Both the position numbers and the translations under genes were made by a program. 64,000 nucleotides of DNA from Arion vulgaris (Eukaryota; Mollusca; Gastropoda; Stylommatophora; Arionidae), in NCBI GenBank assembly GCA_020796225.1, contig CM036755.1, forward strand, positions 59,942,652-60,006,651, written 5' to 3'. Below, piece after piece: positions 10,205 to 21,079 of the stretch (positions within the stretch are counted from its first letter, which is position 1; each line of letters begins with the position of its first letter). A model generated the notes under the pieces. That model was not told the origin of the DNA. It did no database searches and worked only from the letters and a program-made list of their open reading frames with translations.

Positions 10205-12085
10205 AGTTAGTCTCCATGCGTATCACATGTCTTACACATATCTTAGTCTCCATGCGTATCACATGTCTTACACATCTCTTAGTCTCCATGCGTATCACAT
10301 GTCTTACACATCTCTTAGTCTCCATGCGTATCACATGTCCTACACATCTCTTAGTCTCCATGCGTATCACATGTCTTACACATATCTTAGTCTCCATGCG
10401 TATCACATGTCTTACACATATCTTAGTCTCCATGCGTATCACATGTCTTACACATATCTTAGTCTCCATGCGTATCACATGTCTTACACATATCTTAGTC
10501 TCCATGCGTATCACATGTCTTACACATCTCTTAGTCTCCATGCGTATCACATGTCTTACACATATCTTAGTCTCCATGCGTATCACATGTCTTACACATC
10601 TCTTAGTCTCCATGCGTATCACATGTCTTACACATATCTTAGTCTCCATGCGTATCACATGTCTTACACATATCTTAGTCTCCATGCGTATCACATGTCT
10701 TACACATATCTTAGTCTCCATGCGTATCACATGTCTTACACATATCTTAGTCTCCATGCGTATCACATGTCTTACACATATCTTAGTCTCCATGCATATC
10801 ACATGTCTTACACATATCTTAGTCTCCATGCGTATCACATGTCTTACACATCTCTTAGTCTCCATGCGTATCACATGTCTTACACATCTCTTAGTCTCCA
10901 TGCGTATCACATGTCTTACACATATCTTAGTCTCCATGCGTATCACATGTCTTACACATATCTTAGTCTCCATGCGTATCACATTTCTTACACATCTCTT
11001 AGTCTCCATGCGTATCACATTTCTTACACATATCTTAGTCTCCATGCGTATCACATGTCTTACATATCTCTTAGTCTCCATGCGTATCACATGTCTTACA
11101 CATCTCTTAGTCTCCATGCGTATCACATGTCTTACACATATCTTAGTCTCCATGCGTATCACATGTCTTACACATCTCTTAGTCTCCATGCGTATCACAT
11201 GTCTTACACATATCTTAGTCTCCATGCGTATCACATGTCTTACACATATCTTAGTCTCCATGCGTATCACATGTCTTACACATATCTTAGTCTCCATGCG
11301 TATCACATGTCTTACACATCTCTTAGTCTCCATGCGTATCACATGTCTTACACATCTCTTAGTCTCCATGCGTATCACATGTCTTACACATATCTTAGTC
11401 TCCATGCGTATCACATGTCTTACACATCTCTTAGTCTCCATGCGTATCACATGTCCTACACATATCTTAGTCTCCATGCGTATCACATGTCCTACACATC
11501 TCTTAGTCTCCATGCGTATCACATGTCTTACACATATCTTAGTCTCCATGCGTATCACATGTCTTACACATCTCTTAGTCTCCATGCGTATCACATGTCT
11601 TACACATCTCTTAGTCTCCATGCGTATCACATGTCTTACACATATCTTAGTCTCCATGCGTATCACATGTCTAACACATATCTTAGTCTCCATGCGTATC
11701 ACATGTCTTACACATCTCTTAGTCTCCATGCGTATCACATGTCTTACACATATCTTAGTCTCCATGCGTATCACATGTCTTACACATATCTTAGTCTCCA
11801 TGCGTATCACATGTCCTACACATCTCTTAGTCTCCATGCGTATCACATGTCTTACACATATCTTAGTCTCCATGCGTATCACATGTCTTACACATATCTT
11901 AGTCTCCATGCGTATCACATGTCTTACACATATCTTAGTCTCCATGCATATCACATGTCTTACACATATCTTAGTCTCCATGCGTATCACATGTCTTACA
12001 CATCTCTTAGTCTCCATGCGTATCACATGTCTTACACATCTCTTAGTCTCCATGCGTATCACATGTCCTACACATATCTCATGTC
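10205..12085. repeat. 36-bp minisatellite, about 52 copies
   Basis: A 36-bp unit (TTAGTCTCCATGCG followed by TATCACATGTCTTACACAT and ATC or CTC) repeats head to tail for about 1.88 kb with very few substitutions. Each unit ends in either ATC or CTC, giving two interspersed subtypes. Rarer variants (TCCTACAC, ATTTCTT, CATGCATATC) mark individual units. The unit is a multiple of three and stop-free in three frames, so two plus frames (626 and 659 codons) and one minus frame (634 codons) stay open. They show a 12-residue period and no protein features, and I do not treat them as genes. Confidence 0.97.
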
Positions 12086-12087
12086 TC

Positions 12088-12200
12088 CTGAGATGATGGT
12101 GCTCATATATATGTCCGTATCCTCTTCTTCTTCATTATCCCTTTCACCTTCAAGGTCCATGACCAAGTCCTTGCAAGCTCTCATGCGCTTGGCCATTGTT
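12088..12200 (-). other. Short acidic frame beside the satellite, unknown
   Basis: From an ATG at 12197 the minus strand reads MAKRMRACKDLVMDLEGE, then a glutamate run, and stops in the first satellite unit. It is only about 42 codons. It could be a chance frame or a LINE remnant. Confidence 0.2.
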
Positions 12201-12204
12201 ATTT

Positions 12205-12340
12205 AAAGTTAAGTGTTTTCACACTGTGGGGTAGCTTATCCCACGCCAAACCTCCACTTTCGCTGTAAACAGCATGTGGTAGGTAGCAGTGGTTCTATAT
12301 TTTTATCCCGAAGTCGGGCCCCGTCAACCACACGGACATC
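12205..12340 (-). mobile_element. SINE-3/SINE-8 head fragments
   Basis: GTGGGGTAGCTTATCCCAC resembles the palindromic start of SINE-8 at 46.23 kb. GTAGCAGTGGTTCTAT followed by GTCGGGCCCCG is the complement of the SINE-3 head (GGGCC...AATAGAACCACTG). Confidence 0.5.
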
Positions 12341-12649
12341 ACATTGAATAGTCTTCTTTGACAATCAGACAGGAGAGACGTGTAGACGCATTTTCTGAGA
12401 TTCTCGTCGTCTGTATTGCAATCAGATCTCGAATCAGACATATATGCACCTACCCTTCTACTTATACCAGAGTAGCTCTCCTTCGATCCTTCGATCCCTA
12501 CCCGCTTAGCCAGACATTAGTCATATGTCCGTATGATGTAATATCAATTCTCTAATGCTCCGGTTTTTCTTGTCCAAGTTTTCCGAATGAAATGCTATGA
12601 AATTAATTATATTAAGGGCACCAATGTTTCTATATCAGCATCATCAAAT

Positions 12650-12800
12650 AGCTTGTCTGAACAGAACGAATGTCTCATTATACATCGATAGAATTCGAGA
12701 TTATATAGCACTGTGATGCTGATTGATTGATTTATTTATTTATTTATTGATATGACCATTGTCATTGAAATTCTGTTAATCTTTCCGCACTTCTGAGCAG
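12650..12800 (-). repeat. Dispersed repeat shared with 35.55-35.72 kb
   Basis: The complement contains GGTCATAT, an (AATA/ATCA)n stretch, AGCATCACAGTGCTATATAA and CGATGTATAATGAGACATTC. All of these recur in order at 35545-35695 on the plus strand. Confidence 0.65.
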
Positions 12801-12959
12801 ATATCCTGGCTCACATTATTTGTTTAGTATGACGCAAAGCCAATATTCTGGCTAATTTAGTTTGTATTGCAAAGTAAATGTGTTCAGAGTTAAAATTAAT
12901 TACGGAGTGAAAGGGTTAATAACGATGAGTTACCTTGCGTTATGTAGATTCATTATCAT

Positions 12960-13320
12960 CAAATTGCTTGTCCTTAGCAGAACTTTGCCACCCCAACAGT
13001 CCTCCGGAATTTTTCTATCTCATAGGCCAGATGTCCTTCCTCTGCGGCCATCATGTTCAAACCATTAGTTACATCATGAATCCATCTTCTCCATGGTATT
13101 CCTCTTCTTTTCTTTGCAGGGATGCCTTCTTCCATGATGATCTTCTCCAGCCTTTTGTGTCCCTTTATATGTCCAAAAAACCTCAATTTTCTCTTTCTTT
13201 TTTGTAGCATCAGCCAGTTTTCTCTGATTATGAGTTATTTCTGGATATATATATATATTTATTCTCTTCTCTGTTCATAATATACGGAGGACTCTTCTAT
13301 AACACTTATATTCAAAAGCA
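12960..13320 (-). mobile_element. LINE-C C-terminal fragment
   Basis: The minus-strand frame (12974-13210) carries KLRFFGHIKGHKRLEKIIME, RRGIPWRRWIHDVTNGLNM and EEGHLAYEIEKFR. This is the LINE-C order (FGHI, GLEKTI, RRRW, AGHLAYE). Confidence 0.8.
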
Positions 13321-13329
13321 GATATAAAT

Positions 13330-13930
13330 ATATGTACTAGAACTCTATAAGAAAACGTGCTGCTTTAGTCTTGTGTCGAGTTTGATTTCTGTCATTACAA
13401 ATCAATATTACATGACGTGTTTCGTCATGAATTAATTTTGCGGGCCGCAATACTACGCTAGCCGTATATTTTTTGCTTCCATGCTAGAATCACTTCTTGC
13501 AATTTCTGACACACTTAGCAAATATGGTTAGTTATGATAGAGTTTGTATAGCCTCGTCACGCAGAGACTCAGAGTTAATCCACTCACCAGATTATATTGT
13601 CAGTTAGTTTATGCAATGATGACATAACATTCTATTTCGTGTCTAGGTAAAAGACATTTCTTAAATAAGAAAAATGTTTAAATTTGATTTAAATTTTTTT
13701 TTTTTTAAAGCATAATTTTGTTTTATTTTCAGTCTGTTCATTTTATTTAACTCATTTTTTTGTTGCTGTTTCGTATAGAAAAGTTTGTCTAAATCTTTAT
13801 TCAGTGGATATATTTCTTTCTTTATTCTTTTCTGTTGTCTTCTTTGCTTTTTTTATTGTTAGGTGTAGCAGGTTTAACTGAATACCAGTTTCTGAGATAG
13901 TGCACACTCGGTCGCTTGATATGCTGCGGT
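13330..13930. other. No recognised feature
   Basis: T-rich intervals around 13.69 and 13.85 kb. Nothing else supported. Confidence 0.4.
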
Positions 13931-13939
13931 ATTCTGGAG

Positions 13940-14370
13940 TTTTAAGATGTCTGTAACTACATCAACCCATCTTTTTCATGGTCTGCCCCTTCTTCTTGAT
14001 GATTCTATTTTCAGGTTATGTGCTCTTGCACCTGGTGCTTTCGGGTTCATTCTCACCAAGTGGTTAAACCAGTGGCGGTCCGTGACCGTTTTTGTTGGTG
14101 GGGCCAGACACATATTTTCAGAAAATTCCTTGTTTTGGGTTAGGTTATATTTTAATGTATTATATAATAAATACACGTTAGACATTATTTGTGGTGGGGC
14201 CCGGCCCCTCTGGCGCTTAATAACGAGCCGCCACTGGGCTAAACCATTTGAGTCTGTTTTTTCAATGAAACTAGTAGCAGATGTTGTTCCGAATGTTCTT
14301 CTAACAACACCTGCTATTAGTGAGTGGCGTTTGCGTTTGTTTTTCTCAATCAATTGAACCCCTTTTTGGA
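13940..14370 (-). mobile_element. LINE-I C-terminal fragment split by a MITE
   Basis: The minus strand carries LIAGVVRRTFGTTSATSFIE, then a hAT-N1 MITE, then HLVRMNPKAPGARAHNLKIE and SSRRRGRP. Skipping the MITE gives a normal RT tail (H-L-V-R-M, R-R-G-R-P). A related tail lies at 48.5-48.78 kb. The 192-codon frame over this region crosses the MITE and is not a gene. Confidence 0.75.
14070..14236 (+). mobile_element. hAT-N1 MITE, complete, inside LINE-I
   Basis: Ends are CAGTGGCGGTCCGTG and ACGAGCCGCCACTG, length 167 bp. The flanks GGTTAAAC and GGCTAAAC match at 7 of 8 positions. Confidence 0.9.
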
Positions 14371-14639
14371 ATATGTGTGATTTGCGCGAAATAAAAGGTG
14401 GGCCGGGCGCCTCTGTTTGACTACTACGGCCTTTTAGACAGAACCATCCGAATTTAGGCCAAATTGTATACATACTTACAACAAGACACACATTTTGACA
14501 GACTGGTAAATAAGAACACACAGATGCAACAATGCAAATCAAATGATAGGACAAATGGCGCCAATTTTAAGATGCAAACGCGTCACCATGAACACAAAAA
14601 GCAATGTTCAACACAATCTTTCTCCCCACATTATGTTAC

Positions 14640-15055
14640 CAGTGCCAAACCTGAACACTGACAAGAAATGATAGAAGAAAAATTGTCACGAAACAGATAA
14701 AGTGTCTACGCAGAATGTTGAGTGTAACAAGAAGAGACCGGTTGAGAAATGAAGACATCAGGAAAAAGTGGGTACAGCATCAGTATTAGACTTCATCAAG
14801 AAACAACAAATTAAATGGTTCGGCCACGTAAGCAGATTACCATCAGACAGTGCACCTCAAAGAGCAATGCTGCTCCGATACAATGGGTACAAAGCAAAAG
14901 GCCGGCCATGCAAAAGATGGACCTCAGAGATAACAGAGGCGACGAAAGAGACTATCTACGAAGCGCATACAAGTGCCCGTTTTAGAAATCTCTTCTTGAC
15001 CTGACGCTGTGAGGCAAACAGGATTCGAGAAAGAAAGAAAGTATCTAAGAACTAA
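14640..15055 (+). mobile_element. LINE-B C-terminal fragment and 3' end
   Basis: After a decayed leader, a frame (14768-15004) reads LDFIKKQQIKWFGHVSRLPS, RAMLLRYNGYKAKGRPCKRW, EITEATKETIY and RFRNLFLT. This is the best-preserved LINE-B tail in the window. FGHVSRL and GRPCKRW are the usual post-RT motifs. No RT palm is present here. Confidence 0.85.
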
Positions 15056-15280
15056 AGTAAACCTAGATATACTTGAAGAGAGCTGGAAACTGATTTGAAA
15101 TTGAAAGGTAAAACATGGAAAGAATTGGAAAGGATGGCAAGAGAGAGAAGAGATGGAAGAAGTTTGTTGAAGACCTGTGCTCCGTTGGGAGTTAAAGAAG
15201 AAGAGCTAAGATTTTAGAAAGAGAAACACGTCATTTTAAAGTACCTCGTCTGATGGTGTTATACTGTAGCAGGTTTCTAA

Positions 15281-15282
<2 letters not shown>

Positions 15283-15326
<44 letters not shown>

Positions 15327-15358
15327 CTGATTGATTGATTGACTGATTGATTGATTGT
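15283..15358. repeat. (GATT)n microsatellite
   Basis: About 18 GATT units with occasional GACT. Confidence 0.95.
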
Positions 15359-15469
15359 GATTTACGTATCCCGACGTCTCCCAGGTGTCGATTCAACATC
15401 AAGTATGTACCAGAGAAGTATTGAGGAAGTAGAGACGGCCATCGTGATGTTGGTTGCATTACCCATTGT

Positions 15470-15747
15470 ATGATGTTGCTTAAATATTGTAAAACAGCGG
15501 GCCTGAAAACGAAGGATTGACTTCATTGCACCGGGTTTTACAACACATGGCTCGGTCCTACTCCTCAGAAATGGCACGCCACCTCAGCAGAATTTTCCCT
15601 AAATCACGAACCTGTAGATCCGACAAGATTCATAGGGATCTGTCGGAAAAACTGCATTCATAAACAAAATGGCGAAATGAAGATTCGAACCCCCGACCTT
15701 CGGAATGCAAGGCATTGCTTAACCAACACTTAGCCACAGAGAGCCTG
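15470..15747 (-). mobile_element. SINE-6, tRNA-headed
   Basis: On the minus strand the head has TGGCTAAGTGTTGG (A-box region, 15722-15735) and GGGTTCGAATCTTC (B box, 15682-15695). The body follows with CGCCATTT, CGTGCCATTTCTG, GACCGAGCCATG and GAAGTCAATCCTTCG, matching 25.9-26.1 and 36.2-36.56 kb. Transcription by Pol III is inferred from the boxes. Confidence 0.75.
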
Positions 15748-15749
15748 GC

Positions 15750-16530
15750 TCAGCACTGTATGTGTCAGTATACCACTTATTTCAGGTGAATAATGCATTG
15801 AAGTTTTCTATACTTTTCTAACACTTAACTCAGATGGTCAGTCATGTTCGGTTGTCTAGAAATTGTCGAGATTAAACAGTCATATTTTCTTTACTAGACA
15901 GAGGTTTGCTTAATTGAGTGGTTGAAGTAAACCTACGAGAAAACAAGATTTACATATTTTTATCACGCCTGTTCCTGAAACTTGTGTTTCCCATGAAATG
16001 TTCATTTCAATCCCAGGTTCTTCGCATTAAGAATGATTGACACAGTATTAAGCTGGTCTGGACATGTCCGTGAAGTATTATGAAAAGAGGATAGAATTTA
16101 GTAAAATTATAAAACTTGCCAATAATTTGATTGTCAGTCAAGGGCGTTGCTTCCAGGGCATGTCTTAAAATACGTGATGCCTGCCAACGGTTAATGGGTA
16201 TTGGAAATTCTAGCCTTCGGCAATGAGAGTTGTAGGAAATTGAGGTTGAAGGTCAATACGATAGAAAAATGATAAATTTTCGCAAGAAATAAACAGATAG
16301 ATGAGAGGCACTCCGGTGGGTACCATCACACTGTGGTGGGCCAGGTAACGAGAAGGCACTTGCTAAAAAAGGGTGACAAATGGGAACAAGTAGATATCGA
16401 AATCACATATTTTGAAAAAAAGAGTTATCGAGGATATTATAAAAGAACCTAAACTTTTCAATGATGACTACCACACACTCAACAGATAAGGACAGACTAT
16501 CATATTCCGACTCAGGATATAACATAAGAG
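15750..16530. other. No recognised feature
   Basis: No gene or repeat that I can support. Confidence 0.4.
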
Positions 16531-16539
16531 ACTGAACTA

Positions 16540-17110
16540 ACACCTACACAGGATACGATTGTTTCCATCCCATCTGTGTCCCTGTGACACCACTGATCAA
16601 ACCACACAACATATCCTGCACGACTATTCCCTGTATGTCTTCCTTAGAAAGGAATGCTGGCCCTACAACTCAACACTACATTCAATACTATATGATTCCA
16701 GAGACGATTTAAAGACAACAGTCGACTTCATCATAAGAACGCAAGACTGTTCCCTGTGTGTCCTCCATTAAAAGGAATGCTGGCCCTACAAATCAACGCT
16801 ACATTCAAAACTACATGGCACTAGAGATGAGCTCCAGACAACAGTCGACTTCATCATAAGAACGCAAGATAGTCCCTTGTATGTCCTCCCTAAAATGGAA
16901 TGCTGGTCCTACACCTCAACGCTACACTCAAAACTATATGATACCAGAGATGATCGCCAGACAACAGTCGACTTCATCATAAGAACGCAAGATAGTCCCT
17001 TGTATGCCCCCATAGAAATGAATGCTGGTGCTAGCGCGCTACAACCCATTCAAAACTACGTGGCACAAGAGATGAGCTACAACCAACAGTCTACTTCACC
17101 ATAGGAAAGC
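16540..17110 (+). mobile_element. LINE-H C-terminal fragment with a 123-bp (41-codon) tandem repeat
   Basis: The first part reads CPCDTTDQTTQHILHDYSLY, a C-x-C-x9-H-x4 pattern (the last residue of the metal-like site is lost), as found after RNase H in LINE-H at 30.8 kb. Then KECWPYNSTLHSILYDSRDD and TTVDFIIRTQD repeat. The unit start recurs at 16622, 16745, 16868 and 16991, exactly 123 bp each, so the repeat keeps reading frame. Stops in later copies show it is not functional. Confidence 0.8.
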
Positions 17111-17114
17111 ATCT

Positions 17115-17540
17115 GACGGTATAATCATCAAAATAGTGATCGCAAAGAAGAAGAAGCTACACGATTAGGCGAAATGGGAGGAAAACGTTAATGAAATAAA
17201 GGCTGAGGATATATTTTCCAACTGCTGTGTAAATTCATAGACGTCACATTTAATATATTCAAATAGACTTGATCAGCCGGAGGCTCTTGGCAGATTAAGG
17301 AAGCTGGTTTTGGAATGGTGCTGATGGCGTAAGAATTAGTTTTATCAGTTGTTCATACCTTGTAGTATATGTTTGCCAAAAATGTGATGCAATCGTTTCG
17401 TTTGTGGCATAGTTTTTCTTATCATAACTTCATAAATGTGGCTTGCTGTAGAGGTAATAACTTACAATGTTGCAACATACGATATCTTGAAAACTGAATG
17501 TGACGCATCAGTTTCTAGGTGTACTTAAAGCGCATACAAC
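17115..17540. other. No recognised feature
   Basis: No supported gene or repeat until the (TA)n run at 17546-17571. Confidence 0.4.
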
Positions 17541-17574
17541 AATATTATATTATATATATATATATATATATCTT

Positions 17575-17885
17575 GATGATCGTATCAGCACCACCATGAT
17601 TGAACTTCGATTAATAGTCATGCTTGTTCCTATATTTTTTTCTGATACATAAAGATCTCAACGACAGTGAACGAACTCCGTAGCACCGACAATGGTCCCC
17701 AGTTTAATTTCAAGGATTGTGAAAGGGTGTACGAATTTAATATTAACATTTTGTAAGCAAATGTTTTTAGACTCATTTTATGATTTCAATTGCCAAGTGT
17801 TCTCTATCTCGCATTCAACTTGAGCACACAGCCTACATGTTATCATCCGTCTCTGATATTACAAGGAACTCAATCTTAACTATAT
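17575..17885 (-). mobile_element. SINE-1, head-to-head with the next copy
   Basis: The minus strand carries the tail complement at the left (ATGATCGTATCAGC) and the middle block (GTTATCATCCGTCTCTGATA complement). Its 5' part abuts the 5' end of the following plus-strand SINE-1. Confidence 0.65.
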
Positions 17886-17886
17886 A

Positions 17887-18330
17887 TCGGCGTCTCTGTA
17901 GCGCAGAGGTGAAGTCCTCGTCTATCGTGCCAAGGGTAACAGGTTTGCTCCATCGTGGAACCATCTGGATATTTTTCCAAAGATCTCAGTGTAGGTGAGA
18001 TCGAGTTCCAAGTCCTATCGGAGACGGACGATAAAACGTAGATCCCGTATTTAATTTGAGTACGTAAAAGAACTATTAGCAGTTCAAAATCGACAGTATC
18101 AGACTGAAAAGCCGCTGCCCAGGCAAAATTCATTGGAAAAGATTAAAAGATAAAATTCCTACACAAATATCTTCAACATCTTCAAAATCATATCGGTACA
18201 CTCGCTGGTGCTAAAGAGTTCATGCACTGCAGCTGAGATCTTCCTGTGTAAGATAGTGATCGGAGCACACTCACCGAAGATTACTCACCGAAGTGCAATG
18301 CTGATGTTCCTATCAATCAATCAATCTCAA
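17887..18330 (+). mobile_element. SINE-1, complete
   Basis: The head starts CTCTGTAGCGCAGAGGTGAA and has a B-box-like AGGTTTGCTCC. Middle and 3' blocks match 37.3-37.77 kb. The tail is TATCAATCAATCAATC. Confidence 0.8.
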
Positions 18331-18437
18331 CTATATATAAATAAATAAACACATACCCACATATATAAATATTGTGCATTGTACACATATTTGCTGCTTC
18401 CAGATAACGTACCACAAGTATTTGGTGCATTCATCAT

Positions 18438-18510
18438 CCATTAGCTTCTTTTCCTGAGTATAGCTTTGCCACTCTAACAGTCGTTAGAATTTGTATTGAC
18501 GGCAAAACTC
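18438..18510 (-). mobile_element. LINE-C 3' end fragment
   Basis: TAGCTTTGCCACTCTAACAG resembles the complement of the LINE-C terminus (CTTTGCCACCCCAACAGTCC at 12985 and 46599). A (CT)n run follows. Confidence 0.45.
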
Positions 18511-18589
18511 TCTCTCTCTCGCGATCGTTCTTAAGGCCATTTTTATCACTCTAATGTGATATATAAACATCTTAATTACAAGAACGGGT

Positions 18590-18735
18590 GTACGTTCACA
18601 ACCTTCAGTACCAATTGGAGCTATGGGGCTTATCCTTCGGTGGTGTGTTCGGTTTAAACCAGCGTTTACTGGGTTCGCTCTCCATTAGCCTTTTGCTGTC
18701 CCCAGCCAAACCAGCAAGGCAGCAAGTTACGGCAG
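18590..18735 (-). mobile_element. SINE-8-like module
   Basis: The complement gives GGAGAGCGAACCCAGTAAAC, CCACCGAAGGATAAGC, ATAGCTCCAATTGG and CTGAAGGTTGTGAACGTAC. The same blocks occur in order at 46.27-46.35 kb and 55.42-55.53 kb. Confidence 0.65.
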
Positions 18736-18988
18736 AACTAATAAACTACATCAGAGTTAGTGAGTTGTGGAGAGACATTATCGCCTACTACGCCAGACAT
18801 CTTTCGTGAATGATTGGTATATGAGGAGGAAAAGGAAGACTGTTTGTCCAAATGAACAAAATGTATAGACCACTATAACCCCTACCTAAGGGTAAGTGGT
18901 TCGAATCTTGTATTTTGGTAATTTGTTTTAAATTCGGAAGTTTCTAATACATGTTGAGAAAATCGATAAATCGCTCATTGTTATTTAT

Positions 18989-19207
18989 GGCGACGTCCTT
19001 TTTTTTTTCCGATCCAGAAGCACTTGAGCTTTTCAGCTCTTCGGCTCGGTGCCATGGACATCGTAACCCTTCGGTTCGGTGCCACGAACACCGTAAATCT
19101 GGGGAATCTGTGGCTTTTCTGCCATCCCGCGGAATTGAACCCACACACACAGAGGGATAGTCACCCGTAGTCCAACGCGCTACGAACACGCTGGGCAGAC
19201 GGGCAGG
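18989..19207 (-). mobile_element. SINE-5 copy with TSD
   Basis: Complement of the copy at 29434-29642, with poly-T at 18999-19008 and a head ending near 19207. GGCGACGTCCTTT occurs on both sides (18989-19001 and 19206-19218), consistent with a target duplication. The exact border is ambiguous by two bases. Confidence 0.8.
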
Positions 19208-19224
19208 CGACGTCCTTTAAAGGA

Positions 19225-19400
19225 TATGCCACGATCTTTTGTGTTATGTGGTCGTTTCTTTTCGTCCGCTCTTATCAATCAAGTTAACCACTCGGGTGTA
19301 AACTGTGTGGTTTGTGCCGAGAACGTGAACACGTTGCACATCAGTTAGGCACCCACGGCATCTAGAACAGGCGCATACGAATTTTAACCAAAGTGTATGC
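19225..19400 (-). mobile_element. SINE-7 copy without expansion
   Basis: The complement contains TATGCGCCTGTTCTAGATGC, GGTGCCTAACTGATGTGCAA, CACGTTCTCGGCACAAACCA and CACCCGAGTGGTTAACTTGA. This is the same order as 21.1-21.2 kb, where the last part has become a long array. Confidence 0.8.
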
Positions 19401-19459
19401 ATATGACGTATATACACATACATGTACACTGTTTATTATTAATCATATTCATATGTTCT

Positions 19460-20040
19460 ATGCTTGCTTCTACTGCTTCCACTGCTTCCTGCTTCTACTG
19501 CTTCTACTGCTTCTGCTCACTGCTTTTTTCCACTGCTTCCATGTTCCTGCTTCTACTGCTTCTACTGCTTCTACTGCTTCTACTGCTTCCACTGCTTCCA
19601 CTGCTTCTACTGCTTCCACTGCTTCTACTGCTTCTACTGCTTCTTCTGCTTCACTGCTTCTACTGCTTCCACTGCTTCTACTGCTTCTACTGCTTCTACT
19701 GCTTCTACTGCTTCTACTGCTTCTACTGCTTCTACTGCTTCTACTGCTTCTACTGCTTCACTGCTTCACTGCTTCCACTGCTTCCACTGCTTCCACTGCT
19801 TCTACTGCTTCCACTGCTTCTACTGCTTCTACTGCTTCCACTGCTTCTACTGCTTCTACTGCTTCCACTGCTTCTACTGCTTCTACTGCTTCACTGCTTC
19901 CACTGCTTCCCTACTGCTTCACTGCTTCTACTGCTTCTCCTGCTTCTACTGCTTCTACTGCTTCTACTGCTTCTACTGCTTCCACTGCTTCTACTGCTTC
20001 CACTGCTTCCACTGCTTCTACTGCTTCTACTGCTTCCGTG
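19460..20040. repeat. 9-bp satellite (TTCTACTGC / TTCCACTGC)
   Basis: About 60 tandem units of CTGCTTCTA or CTGCTTCCA, with a few 7-bp units (CTGCTTCA) that shift phase. All three plus frames stay open (up to 245 codons of Thr-Ala-Ser, Leu-Leu-Leu or Tyr-Cys-Phe) because the unit lacks stops. I see no gene features. The top strand is strongly pyrimidine-rich. Confidence 0.96.
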
Positions 20041-20191
20041 GGGTTCTTACCAACAAATTTCTTTGTTCTCTTCTAACCTCTACACATGGCGTCTTCAGTG
20101 TTATGTAGAATTTAAAAGGGGATCACAACCTTAGCATTTTGACTATTTAGATAAGTACAAGAATACATAGTTCGAATCACTTGTATGTTGA

Positions 20192-20440
20192 TGGGGTCCG
20201 AACACGAAAGCAAAGAATAGTACCACTGCGACCTACAAAGCTTGTCGTAATAGACGACTAATGTAGCACCTAGGGAAGCTACACTAGTAAATAAAAAGCA
20301 TCCAAGAAATCGGATGTGTTGACCTACTTGTAGGCGCATAACTGGCACAACGTAAATCCCTCTTAGGCTCAGATCACATACAAATCACACAGAGTGGTTA
20401 ACAAGTGGTCGATATAGAGCGTTTGAAGAAGAAAAGGATA
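20192..20440 (+). mobile_element. SINE-2, complete
   Basis: Starts GGGGTCCGAACACG, then GCAAAGAATAGTACCACTGC, the CTAGTAAATAAAAAGCATCC block, CTACTTGTAGGCGCATAACT, GGCTCAGATCACATACAAAT and a tail GAAGAAGAAAAG. Confidence 0.85.
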
Positions 20441-20529
20441 ATTAGAGCATTACTTAGAACTATTCTTAGTATTTAGTTAGCTCTTACGGTTTCTATATCA
20501 CTAATCAGATCTGATGTTATACTTTAAAG

Positions 20530-21000
20530 CATAGATTCCCAAACTTTTTCCACCCACCGCCCACTTTGCACAACATAAACTTTGTAACGCCCCCTTCTCC
20601 ACATTATAACAGATTGCTAACACCCCTCATCCAGATATATATACATGCTCCATTTTCTCTTTGATTAAAAATGTATATATATTTCTGACATCATAGTCAA
20701 TTTTTTAAACGACTATATACATGAAATACAAAATTGATGAAAACAAATATCGTGTAAAACGGGTATAAGATGAATTTAAATGCAGAATTCCCATTTTAAA
20801 TGATTATTCAATGGGAAAATAACGAAAATAGTCGTAGAAAGGTCAGGTATAGTTTTAAAAATAGTTATTATTAAATTCTTAGTTAAAGAACCACCGACCC
20901 TAATCGCCCGAACCCCCCCAAATTCTTCTGAACCAACTACGCCCCCTAGCACGCTTCACAGCAGACTGGGAGGCGGTAACGCCCACTTTGGGAAACACTG
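20530..21000 (+). mobile_element. hAT-N2 non-autonomous element, 471 bp
   Basis: Ends are CATAGATTCCCAAACTTTTT and TTTGGGAAACACTG, matching the classic hAT terminus family CAGTGGTTCCCAAA. The flanks CTTTAAAG (20522-20529) and CTTTAAAA (21001-21008) form a 7/8 target duplication. There is no coding capacity. A second, inverted copy lies at 59183-59659. Confidence 0.85.
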
Positions 21001-21079
21001 CTTTAAAATGACAGTATTCTGCTTATAAATTCTTACAGTTATACGTTTGTACAAATGTATTTCCTATTGGATAACATGC

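Noticed and set aside
10205..12085. CRISPR-like array
   Set aside because: Units are contiguous with no variable spacers, and the context is eukaryotic.
10158..12206. Three overlapping open frames of 626-659 codons (two plus, one minus)
   Set aside because: They are by-products of a 36-bp unit lacking stops in three frames. The peptides are a 12-residue repeat with no domain, and frames on both strands are equally open.
13976..14554. 192-codon minus-strand frame
   Set aside because: It runs through a LINE-I tail, a MITE with a recognisable target duplication and unrelated DNA. A fusion by chance.
19393..20134. Three plus-strand frames of 214-245 codons
   Set aside because: They translate a 9-bp satellite. 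Composition is only Thr-Ala-Ser, Leu or Tyr-Cys-Phe repeats.
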